Assembly (NCBI RefSeq): GCF_000615945.1
Contig: NZ_BAMO01000006.1
Coordinates: 84,914 to 148,913, forward strand
DNA from: Caldalkalibacillus mannanilyticus JCM 10596
Lineage (GTDB): Bacteria; Bacillota; Bacilli; Caldalkalibacillales; JCM-10596
DNA length: 64,000 nt
Direction: 5' to 3'
The notes beneath the pieces are model-generated. The model was not told the origin of the DNA. It searched no databases and worked only from the letters and a program-made list of their open reading frames with translations. Below, piece by piece: positions 1-8,755 of the stretch. The translations under genes were made by a program, and so were the position numbers. Position 1 is the first letter of the stretch. Each line of letters opens with the position of its first letter.

Positions 1-1786
1 CCTTTTCTTTCGCCAACTCAATAGACGCACGATAGGCCTCAGTAGCAATCACTTCGAAAATCTGATCTACTAATTGATTTCCTTCTTCTGAACCATACAC
101 CTTCTCTTCATAAATCAGAGCATCATGCAGTCCCATTACTCCTAAACCAACACGACGTTCCCCTTGAGCTTGTACGGTGTTCTCCTCTAAGAAGTAAGGA
201 GTGGCATCAATAACATTGTCCTGCATACGAACTCCCACTCTGACCGTCTGACGAAGCTTATCGAAATCAAACTTCTTCGTCTTTTTGTCTACCATTGTCG
301 CTAGGTTCACAGCCGCCAAATTACATACACTATACGGTGCTAATGGTTGTTCTCCACATGGGTTCGTTGCCACAACTTTTTGACCATATGCTTTGGCATT
401 TGTCATCTCATTCGCATTATCAATGAAGAAAATCCCTGGTTCAGCCGAATACGTTGCACAAATACTAACCAGATTCCATAACTCTTTGGCTTTAATGGTT
501 TGGTATACCCTGGTTGCGTATCCCATCTCTTCCCACTCACGTACATCACCGCATGTGTGCCACTGTTCATTGTAAGCCTTCATCTCTTCCGCGGTATAGC
601 TTTCTACATCTGGGAAACGAAGGGCATAATCCGCATCATTCTCCACAGCTTCCATAAACTCTTTTGTTAGGCAGATCGAGATGTTGGCTCCTGTTAAAAA
701 TTCTGGGTTATTAACAGAATAGCTGCCCCCATCACTTAATTTTTGCTCTGCTTCTCGAACCACGTCAGCTCCAAAAATCGATTCAGATTCTTTGCTTTGC
801 TTAACAATACTTTCATACATATCACGTTCTGTAGGAGTAAGTGGAGTAAATTTCAACTTCTCTTTTGCTAATTTTTTTATTTTTGAATCGTTTGTTTTTT
901 CAATAATAAAGCGTAAAACACGAGGGTTTTGCATTTTCGAAATAATAAACTCAATAATGTCTGGGTGCCAGTCAGCAAGCATGATCATCTGTGCTCCACG
1001 TCTGGACCCCCCCTGCTCTACTAAATGAGTCAGTTTGGCAATATCATCGAGCCAGGACACCGAACCACTCGATTTTCCATTAACCCCTTTACATAGGGCA
1101 CCTCTTGGACGGAGTGTCGATCCATTCGTACCTACCCCTCCACCACGGCTCATGATTTCCATAACTTTTTTGCGGTGCTCAGCAATGCCCCCTCGAGAGT
1201 CTTGTGGAAATGGCATCACATAACAGTTAAAATAAGTAACGTCAGTACCAGCCCCAGCCCCATAAAGAACTCTTCCTGCTGGGACAAAGTTCATATTCAC
1301 TAGCTCATGGTAAAACTCATCTCTTACTTTCTGACGAGTCACTCCATCCTTCTCAACACTAGAAAGCCCTGTAGCGACACGAAGAGCAATTTGCTCATAG
1401 AAAATCTCTAGGGGTTTCTCTACTACATCTAGGGAAACCTCGATGATTCCTGTTGCTACTTGTTCCTCCGTTTCCAAAACACCACGAAACGCTTCGTCTA
1501 CACAAACCTCAGCCATATTTTTACCTTTATCAAAAGCCTTCACAATTCCATACCCGCGGGCAGGAAATTTAGGGTCGTCTTTTACCGTTAATACAACAAA
1601 ATCTCCAATTTTTAAAGTCTTTTTTTCGATATCTTTAAAAGAGTAACGATCAAGCATGACAAGTCGAGAAACACCTTCTTGCTTGCGAAACATATCAGGT
1701 GTAATTGGGTGCACTTGTTCAAATTCCTTAATGTCTTGATTTAGCTGTGCAATGTTTATTTCATTATTCATCATCATAATAGCCAT
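1..1786 (-). CDS. nrdJ: Adenosylcobalamin-dependent (class II) ribonucleotide reductase, N-terminal part
   Basis: Reduces ribonucleotides to deoxyribonucleotides using a B12-generated thiyl radical. About 595 codons are open on the minus strand from ATG 1786 and run off the window at base 1, so the C-terminal redox-cysteine tail is outside. Visible signatures are the active-site cysteine in FNCYVMP (Cys188), a Gly-rich EQGGSRRGAQ segment, and the radical-site motif NPCGEQPL (Cys477). The start is preceded by GGGGAGG eight bases upstream. Two NrdR-type boxes lie 110-140 bp upstream and imply repression by NrdR. The frame is intact throughout the visible part. Family assignment is confident; only completeness is unknown. 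Confidence 0.93.
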   Translation of the reverse strand, partial: MAIMMMNNEINIAQLNQDIKEFEQVHPITPDMFRKQEGVSRLVMLDRYSFKDIEKKTLKIGDFVVLTVKDDPKFPARGYGIVKAFDKGKNMAEVCVDEAFRGVLETEEQVATGIIEVSLDVVEKPLEIFYEQIALRVATGLSSVEKDGVTRQKVRDEFYHELVNMNFVPAGRVLYGAGAGTDVTYFNCYVMPFPQDSRGGIAEHRKKVMEIMSRGGGVGTNGSTLRPRGALCKGVNGKSSGSVSWLDDIAKLTHLVEQGGSRRGAQMIMLADWHPDIIEFIISKMQNPRVLRFIIEKTNDSKIKKLAKEKLKFTPLTPTERDMYESIVKQSKESESIFGADVVREAEQKLSDGGSYSVNNPEFLTGANISICLTKEFMEAVENDADYALRFPDVESYTAEEMKAYNEQWHTCGDVREWEEMGYATRVYQTIKAKELWNLVSICATYSAEPGIFFIDNANEMTNAKAYGQKVVATNPCGEQPLAPYSVCNLAAVNLATMVDKKTKKFDFDKLRQTVRVGVRMQDNVIDATPYFLEENTVQAQGERRVGLGVMGLHDALIYEEKVYGSEEGNQLVDQIFEVIATEAYRASIELAKEK

Positions 1787-1867
1787 TCAAAATCCTCCCC
1801 GATCTCATCATACTAAAACCATGTTTGGTTAGAAAATTATGTATGATCTCTTGTTGATACGTCTATT

Positions 1868-1942
1868 AATTTATCATAGATTAATATGAAAAACAACTAC
1901 ATATAGTATTTTTTTAAAAATAATATACTACATATTGAGTTC
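1868..1942 (-). promoter_or_regulatory. Tandem NrdR boxes and putative nrdJ promoter
   Basis: The 9-mer ACTACATAT occurs at 1896 and again at 1927, exactly 31 bp (three helical turns) apart. Each copy is the core of an imperfect palindrome resembling the NrdR box (family consensus close to ACACWATATMTWGWGT). Read on the minus strand, the nrdJ-proximal box overlaps a possible -35 TTGTTT (1891-1896) that lies 17 bp from a possible -10 TAATTT-like hexamer (1868-1873). Tandem boxes at this spacing are typical of NrdR-repressed nrd operons. The rest of 1787-2124 is AT-rich and shows no gene. Confidence 0.55.
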
Positions 1943-2124
1943 TAGAACGAAAGTTTTTTTTTCGTCAACTTCGCTTTTTTTCATTTTGCAGGATTATGTC
2001 TAATTTTCTCTAATATGCTCTAATTATGTCGATTTTCTTCATTTTTTTGAAGCTTGCTTTTTTTCTTTCCTTTCCTAAATCCAGTAGTGTACAATAGTAC
2101 CATGAAATTGAAGGAGGCCAAGAG

Positions 2125-2961
2125 ATGAGGTACATACTGTTTAATGATCAGCTAGTCCCAAGAGATACTCCGACCATAGATATAGAGGATCGTGGCTATC
2201 AGTTTGGCGATGGTGTATATGAAGTAATCAGAGTTTATCAAGGAAAACCCTTCATGATGCATGAGCATTTGGTTCGTTTATATCGAAGTGCAGCAGAAAT
2301 TCGTCTATCGTTACCTTATAGTATGGAAGAACTACAGACAAAGCTAGAGGAATTGAAACAGAAATCCCCTGTAGAGGATGGCATGATTTATATTCAGATT
2401 TCCCGTGGAGTAGCCCCTCGAAATCATGGATTCCCTGCTTCAACGGTATCTCCACAATTAGTCGCCTACACCAGAGAAATGAAGCGTCCACAGGCTCTCT
2501 TTCAATCCGGAGTTAAAACAATTCTCTTAGAAGATATTCGCTGGCTACGCTGTGATATTAAAAGCTTAAATCTCCTAGGTAATGTCCTAGCCAAACAAGC
2601 AGCAGCTGACCAAAACTGCTATGAATCGATTTTGCATAGAGGAGAGCTTGTTACAGAGGGAAGTGCCACAAATGTCTTTATGATTCATAAGGGAACGGTC
2701 TATACTCATCCCGCTTCCAATCTGATTTTAAATGGGATCACTCGAACACAAGTGATTCAACTCTGTCAGGAAAAAGGAATAGAGGCAAAAGAAGAAGCAT
2801 TTACGGTGGAACAGCTTCTTGCGGCAGATGAAATCTTCATTACCAGCACAACAAATGAAATTATGCCAGTCATTCAAGTGAATGACAACGTAATCGGGCA
2901 GGGAAAACCGGGGCTTCTAACGATCCAGTTACAAGAAGCGTTTGAACAGATGATTAATTAA
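2125..2961 (+). CDS. dat: D-amino acid aminotransferase
   Basis: PLP enzyme that interconverts D-alanine/2-oxoglutarate and D-glutamate/pyruvate, feeding D-amino acids to peptidoglycan or spore components. The 278 residues follow the Bacillus D-AAT pattern throughout: DRGYQFGDGVYEV near residue 22, the Schiff-base lysine in RCDIKSLNLLG (Lys146), the catalytic-site glutamate in TEGSATNVF (Glu178), and GITRTQVI toward the C-terminus. ATG 2125 is preceded by AAGGAGG with ideal spacing, and TACAAT about 30 bp upstream is a plausible -10. It stands alone between nrdJ and a lipoprotein gene. Fold-type IV branched-chain aminotransferases are the alternative, but the RGYQFGDG and RWLRCDIK signatures favour the D-specific enzyme. 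Confidence 0.92.
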   Translation: MRYILFNDQLVPRDTPTIDIEDRGYQFGDGVYEVIRVYQGKPFMMHEHLVRLYRSAAEIRLSLPYSMEELQTKLEELKQKSPVEDGMIYIQISRGVAPRNHGFPASTVSPQLVAYTREMKRPQALFQSGVKTILLEDIRWLRCDIKSLNLLGNVLAKQAAADQNCYESILHRGELVTEGSATNVFMIHKGTVYTHPASNLILNGITRTQVIQLCQEKGIEAKEEAFTVEQLLAADEIFITSTTNEIMPVIQVNDNVIGQGKPGLLTIQLQEAFEQMIN

Positions 2962-2988
2962 TAGATAATTAATTAGGGAGAGAGTTCA

Positions 2989-3834
2989 TTGAGCAAGCAT
3001 TACGTCTTATGGGTATTAATACTGCTAATCAGTTTATTAGCGGCATGTAATCAAACAGCACCTTCCACTTCTGAGAGTGTGAATGAAGTAAAGTCCCTTG
3101 CAGAAAATATTGATGAAGAAAGTTCTAATGAAGTAAATACAATAGAGTCAAACATTGATAACACTGAAAGTATTGAAGGAATAGAGCCTGTATACGATCT
3201 CTCATTTGAGAAAATTTCTACTCCAGAAATCCTTTTTGAAGAGTTTGAGATATTTGACCCAAAAAATATTGAAGAACTTATACTAGAGGAAGAACTTGAT
3301 CCCTACACTTTCTTGATTTATAAGAAAAAACAACAACCAGACGATAGTCAACATTATGAATATCTAGGATTTAGAATAAACAGTCAAAAATCTACCTTAT
3401 ATGAAATCGGAGAGATTGGCTATGGTCCTGAGAATTACTCCATTGAAAAAGTAAATGTCTTGAATAAAGATTTAATTAAACTTTCAGGTCCTTGTGGTGC
3501 TGCTTGCCACCAATCTTATTACATGGATGCCTCAAACGAATTAAAGCCGTCTATCTTTCTCCATCTATCGTATAAAGCACTCGTTGAAACAGACCTCACT
3601 GGAGATGGGAGCAAAGAACTTATTTCCCATGGGGGGCTCCCCTCTTCTTCCGCTATTTATATTGAAGAAGATGGAGAAATCAAACATTCCTTGATCAATG
3701 ATACCCTACGTAAGGCTGGCATTGGATACATTGAAGAAAACAATGTATTTTACGCCTGGTTTATAGAAAAAAATATAACTGCGATTTATAGGTATCAAGA
3801 TAAGAAAATGCATTTTGTCAGGTTCGAAGAATAA
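2989..3834 (+). CDS. Hypothetical lipoprotein
   Basis: A 281-residue predicted lipoprotein I cannot assign to a named family. The N-terminus has a hydrophobic signal ending in the lipobox LLAAC (Cys20), followed by a Ser/Glu/Asn-rich low-complexity linker (residues 25-65) and a globular part. TDLTGDGSKELIS near residue 205 resembles the Asp-Gly-rich loops of FG-GAP/VCBS-like repeats, which often bind calcium. The start is TTG 2989, eight bases after GGGAG; no ATG fits the signal peptide. It lies 27 bp after dat and may be cotranscribed with it. It is probably anchored outside the cytoplasmic membrane; function is unknown. Confidence 0.7.
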   Translation: MSKHYVLWVLILLISLLAACNQTAPSTSESVNEVKSLAENIDEESSNEVNTIESNIDNTESIEGIEPVYDLSFEKISTPEILFEEFEIFDPKNIEELILEEELDPYTFLIYKKKQQPDDSQHYEYLGFRINSQKSTLYEIGEIGYGPENYSIEKVNVLNKDLIKLSGPCGAACHQSYYMDASNELKPSIFLHLSYKALVETDLTGDGSKELISHGGLPSSSAIYIEEDGEIKHSLINDTLRKAGIGYIEENNVFYAWFIEKNITAIYRYQDKKMHFVRFEE

Positions 3835-3894
3835 TGGATGTGACTCTTCAATAACTTGCATTGCAAAAAAAGAACATATCCTAGATAATGCAGA

Positions 3895-3936
3895 CTAACC
3901 ATCAGATGTTTTTTCTCCACCTGATGATTAGTCGCC
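3895..3936. terminator. Intergenic hairpin, dispersed family copy A
   Basis: CATCAGATG and CACCTGATG form an inverted repeat around a T-rich loop between two convergent genes, so it can serve as a terminator for either. The flank GATTAGTCGCC is shared with the copy at 47.06 kb. Confidence 0.55.
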
Positions 3937-3957
3937 ATTGGCTCGGAAGTGTTCTTC

Positions 3958-4788
3958 TTACCTCAATAAATTCCATTCATCTCTGGAATATTTCTTCTCG
4001 ACTAGTTCTGCAACTAATTCCTTCTCCTCTTTCGTTAGCTCTCCATCTTCTAACTTCACTTTAAACCCTTGCTCAAATCCTTGGCGGAAGGCTTTCTTCA
4101 CCTCGTTCATAGTGACAGGATGAGCAAGAAGCTGGTTAATTGCTATGGCTTTAGAAGAGAAGTCTTCTTTTAGTCTATTCTTCACTCGCTCTGAAGAAAA
4201 TTTACATACATCAAAAAGTTTGTCTTCATCTAAATCTAGTAAAATCGACCCATGTTGCAGGACGACTCCTTTTTGCCTTGTTTGAGCACTTCCTGCTACT
4301 TTTTTCCCTTCTACAACAAGCTCATACCAAGAGGGAGTATCGAAGCAGACCGCTGATTTTGCATCTTTTAATCGCGCTTTCTGCTCCTCGTTAGGCATGG
4401 AAAAATAAGCATCTAAGCCTAAGGCTTTAAAACCATGCAATAACCCTTCACTAATCACACGATACGCTTCCGTTACAGAACGAGGCATCAGGGGGTGAGA
4501 TTCTGCTACTACAAAACTATACGTTAACTCCTGATCATGCAGCACAGCCCTTCCTCCTGTAGCTCTCCTAACAAAACCTAAGCCGTACCTCTTGAGCGCT
4601 TCAAAATCAACTTCCTTTTCCACCTTCTGAAAATAACCAATGGAAAGAGTTGCTGGATTCCAACCATAAAAACGAAGGGTCGGAGGCGTCTTACCCTGAC
4701 TATGTAAAAGAAGAAGTGCCTCATCAATCGCCATATTTGTTGCAGGATCTAGTGTTAAACTATCAATAAACCTCCACGTTTCGTTCAT
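3958..4788 (-). CDS. lipM: Octanoyl-[GcvH]:protein N-octanoyltransferase
   Basis: Transfers octanoate from acyl carrier protein to the lipoyl domain of GcvH, starting lipoate assembly for the glycine cleavage system and 2-oxoacid dehydrogenases. The 276 residues follow B. subtilis Lip[12 protein letters not shown] (39-49), [18 protein letters not shown] (74-91), the acyl-accepting cysteine in [10 protein letters not shown] (Cys148), and the [14 protein letters not shown] lysine loop. In B. subtilis lipM lies directly after gcvPB. Here the two are separated by about 6.5 kb, and a degraded gcvPB piece lies just upstream. A terminator-like hairpin at 4851-4885 isolates lipM from upstream transcription, so it should have its own promoter near 4800. 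Confidence 0.93.
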   Translation of the reverse strand: MNETWRFIDSLTLDPATNMAIDEALLLLHSQGKTPPTLRFYGWNPATLSIGYFQKVEKEVDFEALKRYGLGFVRRATGGRAVLHDQELTYSFVVAESHPLMPRSVTEAYRVISEGLLHGFKALGLDAYFSMPNEEQKARLKDAKSAVCFDTPSWYELVVEGKKVAGSAQTRQKGVVLQHGSILLDLDEDKLFDVCKFSSERVKNRLKEDFSSKAIAINQLLAHPVTMNEVKKAFRQGFEQGFKVKLEDGELTKEEKELVAELVEKKYSRDEWNLLR

Positions 4789-4850
4789 TGTAACCGTCCT
4801 TTTCTCATATAACCATCTAAGTGTGCAGACATAACTATGCCCACATGGCT

Positions 4851-4885
4851 AAAAAGGTAGACCTTCAATGAGGTCCACCTTTTTA
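4851..4885 (-). terminator. Terminator-like hairpin upstream of lipM
   Basis: AAAAAGGTAGACC and GGTCCACCTTTTT form a 13-bp stem with one G-T pair and an 8-base loop, with U-rich ends in both directions. It lies between the gcvPB relic and lipM and probably ends read-through from the two-component genes. Confidence 0.6.
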
Positions 4886-4889
4886 CTTT

Positions 4890-5023
4890 ATAGCAATCAA
4901 TGTTCGAGCTTCTGACGACGTCCAGAAAGAACAAATTCATGCTTACAATGCCTATTATACGGCAGGTTATAATAAGCTTCAAGTCTACGCATCATGTAAT
5001 TCGCATTTAGAACGACTTGTTCA
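4890..5023 (-). pseudogene. gcvPB internal fragment (relic)
   Basis: Bases 4907-5023 match 11832-11948 inside gcvPB over the same 117-bp length with about five differences. Weaker similarity continues to about 4890 after a deletion of roughly 9 bp. Translated on the minus strand it reads [20 protein letters not shown], against [20 protein letters not shown] in the intact gene, then runs to a stop after RRQKLEH. The ends are abrupt: neither the start nor the 3' end of gcvPB is present. It is one of two relics bracketing the 5.1-11.4 kb island. A 65-codon reading frame across it (4785-4982) is not a gene. Confidence 0.85.
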
Positions 5024-5103
5024 ATTTCTGAAGTTCTATTGAAACTATGAATCATCGGTGATCAACTCTCTAAAATCATTTCAGGTTCATTTTAATTACA
5101 CAA

Positions 5104-5738
5104 TTATCTAGCTCGAATCTTTCTTTCCATATTATCAGTGATATATCCATAATATATTCCTTTGACAACTGATTGTATTCTAGAGTCTACCCCAAGCTTT
5201 CTATATATATTGCTAATGTAATATTCTAAGGTACGTGAACTAACATGGAGTGATTTAGCAATTTCCTTGTTCGTTTTCCCTAGAGCAATATGATTTAATA
5301 TTAGGATTTCGTAATCCGTCAGCGGTTCATCCTCAAGAAGTTTACTATCTCTTATTGTTAATCCTGTTCTCACAAGAAAAATCATCTCAACTAACCTATG
5401 TAAAGGATCGTTTTTCGAAACAAAAGCATTGGCCCCGAATTGAAAAGCTACTTTTCATAGAGATAATCGTATCCTGAATAGATTATAATAGGAATTAAAA
5501 TACCTTGGTTTCTCAAGCTTTTAGTGATTAATAATCCATTCTCAGATTTTTCATCACCAAGCAACTTTATATCCATGACGATAACATTAGGTGAATTTTT
5601 TGTAAGATAGGAAAAAAGTTCTTTTCCAGAGTGTAATTCAGCAATTACATTTACCCCTTCTGTATTCCTTAAGTAACTAGATAATCCTGAACAAATGGCT
5701 TTATGATCATCAACAATTACAACGTTAATAACATCCAT
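5104..5738 (-). CDS. LuxR/NarL-family response regulator (frame broken)
   Basis: Transcriptional activator with an N-terminal receiver (residues 1-120) and C-terminal LuxR-type helix-turn-helix (about 145-205). Receiver landmarks are the acidic pair VIVDDH (Asp10/Asp11) and phosphoacceptor VMDIKLL (Asp56); the HTH has EIAKSLHVSSRTLEYYIS. The frame stops at 5446-5448 after YDYLYEK and resumes as VAFQFGANAFVSKNDPLHR. Adding one A in the AAAAG run restores a 211-residue protein of normal family length. It lies 28 bp after the kinase gene in the same direction, so the pair should be cotranscribed. ComA of B. subtilis is the closest familiar architecture. The likely target is the adjacent peptide operon (inference). 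Confidence 0.82.
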
Positions 5739-5766
5739 AATATTTACCTCCCTCCATTTCCCAGTT

Positions 5767-6960
5767 TTAATGAGTATGAAAAATCATGGTAACTTTTGTT
5801 CCACTTTCCTTTGAAGTATATATATCTAGATGACCATCAATTTGTTCTATGCTTTGTTTCACTGAGATCAAACCAAAGTGATGGTTTTCGACAAATGTCT
5901 GAGGATCAAACGAAACTTTAATACCTTTTCCATTATCAATAACGGAGAACATAATCATCTGATCATTTTTCTTTATTTCGACTGATAATTCAGTACATTC
6001 AGAATGCTTCAGGGCATTTATGACAAGTTCCTTTAGACACCTAAATATCACTTTCTGTTGAAGAATACTTAACACCTTCAACTCTTTTGCGGATGTAGTA
6101 CATCTCCATTTTAAGATTGCTTGGCTAAAGAACAACTGATTACTGGTAAAATAGTATTCGCATGTATCTAGAAATCCAATATCTTCAATCATAGAGGGAT
6201 ATAAATCAAAACATTTATTTCGAATATTGCGAATCATTTGTTTTGATAGAGTTATTAGTCTAGTAATCTCGACTCTCTCAAATGAACCGCTATTTATAGC
6301 AGACTTATTATGTAAAGATTCTAAGTACATATTAATAAAAATAATATGCTGTAATATTTCGTCATGTAAATAATGAGACAAGCTTTTTCTTTCCTTGTCT
6401 TGGACTTCCAGTAGGAGTTTATTATCTTGTTTTTGTCCTGAAATTCGTATCATTGAGAAGACAAGCTTTTCTATTAAAATAATCATAGTAACCATGAGAG
6501 CTAGAATAGACCACAGGAGTGCTGCTTTTTTAAGCAACAAGATTAGACCTGCATTCATAAATAGGTCTACTAAAAATATAAGACTCCCTATACATCCAAC
6601 CGTGTAGAATAAATAATTCAAAAGTAAAAGTCCAGTAGAACCGTTTAGAAAAAGGTGTTGTCTGATTAGACTTAAAAGTACAGGAGGAATGAAAACCAAC
6701 GCAGAAAAGATAATCATACTTGTAGATCGCTGACCCAAACTTAAGCTTGTTTGTACCATAAAATTTCGCTCGAACAGATTCTTTTTTTCTTTTTCACTGG
6801 AATCTGTGACAGTGTGATATTTCTCAGTATGATTAGTACTCACGATAGAGGCATTAAAGTTACTAAAGTCAGAGTATATAAGGAATAAGACCGTGTAAAT
6901 AAAAAATGGTACGTACAAAAAAAGCAAGATATACATCGACATTTTTGTTACATTATTCAT
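5767..6960 (-). CDS. Membrane sensor histidine kinase, ComP-like (HisKA_3 type)
   Basis: Signal-sensing kinase of 397 residues. Hydrophobic segments lie near 9-31, 80-98, 110-135, 137-147 and 150-170, with an extracytoplasmic loop at about 32-78 after the first. Then comes the phosphoacceptor helix RKSLSHYLHDEILQHI (His199), the N-box LKELVINALKHS (about 305-316) and the G-box DNGKGI (about 335). This is the short-dimerization-domain class that pairs with LuxR-type regulators. ATG 6960 follows GGTGAAGG. The polytopic sensor and class resemble quorum-sensing kinases such as ComP that detect secreted peptides. With a secreted-peptide operon next door, peptide sensing is an attractive but unproven role. 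Confidence 0.85.
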   Translation of the reverse strand: MNNVTKMSMYILLFLYVPFFIYTVLFLIYSDFSNFNASIVSTNHTEKYHTVTDSSEKEKKNLFERNFMVQTSLSLGQRSTSMIIFSALVFIPPVLLSLIRQHLFLNGSTGLLLLNYLFYTVGCIGSLIFLVDLFMNAGLILLLKKAALLWSILALMVTMIILIEKLVFSMIRISGQKQDNKLLLEVQDKERKSLSHYLHDEILQHIIFINMYLESLHNKSAINSGSFERVEITRLITLSKQMIRNIRNKCFDLYPSMIEDIGFLDTCEYYFTSNQLFFSQAILKWRCTTSAKELKVLSILQQKVIFRCLKELVINALKHSECTELSVEIKKNDQMIMFSVIDNGKGIKVSFDPQTFVENHHFGLISVKQSIEQIDGHLDIYTSKESGTKVTMIFHTH

Positions 6961-7298
6961 ATTTCCTTCACCTATTCTCTCAATATATCCCTTTAATACC
7001 TAAGAAACTAGAAACGTAGCGTGAAATGTATATAGATGTTGAAATAATTTGTGTAGCACCTTCCGTTATTTTTTTACTTTATGGCAAGTTCCATTAAAAT
7101 AAAGTTATGTAATAATACACCTATAAATACCAATATAGTTTATTATACACTAAAATATGTAGGAATATTGTTTTTTTTTCGTAAACTAATCGCAAATTTA
7201 ACAATAAATTCGAAACTATGGGGAGCTACACCTTTTTCATGTTCTAAAAACCTTGATCCCATTGGGCTCAGACTTATTAAACTCGAGTTCGTCAAAAG
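6961..7298. other. Gene-free AT-rich spacer upstream of the kinase gene
   Basis: AT-rich, with homopolymer runs and no convincing gene. An open frame of 100 codons on the plus strand (7081-7383) has no ribosome binding site, an implausible composition and runs through the terminator at 7299-7367. The promoter of the kinase gene should lie at the low-coordinate end, but I see no clear -35/-10 pair. Confidence 0.5.
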
Positions 7299-7367
7299 AA
7301 AAAAACCCTCTTTTTTGAAGGCTAGCCATAAGGTAGCTCTACCAATAACAAAAAAGGGATTTTTTTA
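7299..7367 (-). terminator. Terminator of the Sdp-like operon
   Basis: On the minus strand CCCTTTTTTG pairs with CAAAAAAGAGGG and is followed by TTTTTTT. Small internal palindromes (GGTAGAGCTACC, GGCTAGCC) sit in the loop. It lies just past the end of the transglutaminase-like gene and separates that operon from the kinase gene. Confidence 0.75.
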
Positions 7368-7424
7368 TGTTTTCATAACGTAATGCCTGACAATGACTAC
7401 TCTTGGACGAACATATAAACCTAT

Positions 7425-8742
7425 TTAATTAACAAGAATTCTAATAAGGCTTAACAAATAAAATAAAGACATGATAGACAAAAAGTATACAAATACATTC
7501 GTTTCCTTCCTGTAGATGGACAATACACAGAAAACTAGCAACAATATACCTCTTAAATGAGTGATCATTGATTCAATAACTGAAGGAACATAATTAAGAA
7601 AATGAAAAGATAATTCTATAGGAAACAATAGAAACCACAGATAAAATGACATTACTTTTATCCTTCTGGCAAACTCTGAAAAAAATGGTTCACTAATGTT
7701 CCACTTCCCTAATATATCTTCTAACCACTTCTTCTTAGGATCTTTCTCAAACCGGAGATAAACTGGCTGCATATTAGGGGCTGTTCCTTCCTGTGATTGA
7801 AAGCCAAAAGCAAAGTCATGTCCCCCATACTTAAATAGGGGATATTTGTCTGGCACCTCATTAATCATATATTCGGGTTTAAGTAAGAGATTAGCATCCA
7901 AGGAAAAGGCAACTCTTTTCCCCTCTATACTTCCAAAATAGTAGTCTACCTTTGGACTTGTTCCATATCTCAGTAACGATCCAAACTTGTGGATGATGGA
8001 CTTGTTAAGAGTAGCCATACTACTATCCACAGGTATCCAACCAACCCCATCTATAAAAAACTCGTTCCATGCATGAGGATGATTTGCGCCGGCAGTCCAA
8101 GCTCCAAACAACGTGCGACAAGGAATACCTAATGAACGACACCACGAAGTAAATAAAAAGGAAAATTCTCCACAATCCCCAGATTTGTTCGTAAACATCT
8201 GTATGGCCCCACGTTCTTTTGGAGGGAATTTATATTTATAGTGCTTGAGCAGATTGTTAAATAGTAAGTTTGCCTGTAAAATCGGATCGCTCTCTCCCTG
8301 TACAATCTGTTTCGCTTCATCTATTGTTATCTGATTTATTGGAGATAAAGGAGTAGAACGCAGATAATATCGCCTTTCTTCCTCACTGAGCTTTTCTGGT
8401 GGCTCCTCTTTAGATATCCCCTTTTTGTCTTTATCATTCATTGAAACAAGCTCTGTAGAGTAGGCATCAAAGGAGTATTCTAGCTCCACTTTTTCTTGCG
8501 GTTGTAGTCGATAATATGCAATGATATTAGCATAATCTGACCTTTCTTCAGAGATGGCTACACTTTTTTTATGATACTGAATATTACGCTGACATCTAGA
8601 CTCCATAGGAAGAGCTAGCCATATTTCGACTGGTTCATTTTGGCGGTTTTTATAAGCATACGACACTCGATATGTTTCTTTTTTTTTTGTAAACCAACTT
8701 ACAATGCTCTTTTCCTAACATATTCTTCTTTTCTCTAAACAT
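7425..8742 (-). CDS. Membrane-anchored transglutaminase-like protein (frame broken at poly-A)
   Basis: Transglutaminase-core protein, family peptidase or amide-transfer catalyst, of about 438 restored residues. The core has the Cys-His-Asp order: SGDCGEFSFLFTSW (Cys near 190), NHPHAWNEFF (His near 223), WIPVDSSM (Asp near 239). Two or three hydrophobic segments follow at the C-terminus. The best start is ATG 8742, six bases after AAGGAG, giving MFREKKNMLGKEHCKLVY. A run of ten A (8679-8688) then breaks the frame before KKKETYRVSYAYKNR; nine A would restore it. GTG 8663 is the fallback start. Its ribosome binding site lies against the stop of the HTTM gene, so it is the last gene of the peptide operon. 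It may process or export the peptide, or protect against it (inference). Confidence 0.75.
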
Positions 8743-8755
8743 ACATTTCTCCTTA

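Noticed and set aside
4785..4982. 65-codon minus-strand open frame before lipM
   Set aside because: It is an out-of-frame reading of the gcvPB relic and the hairpin at 4851-4885.
7081..7383. 100-codon plus-strand open frame
   Set aside because: No ribosome binding site, runs through a strong minus-strand terminator, and its composition reflects AT-rich noise.
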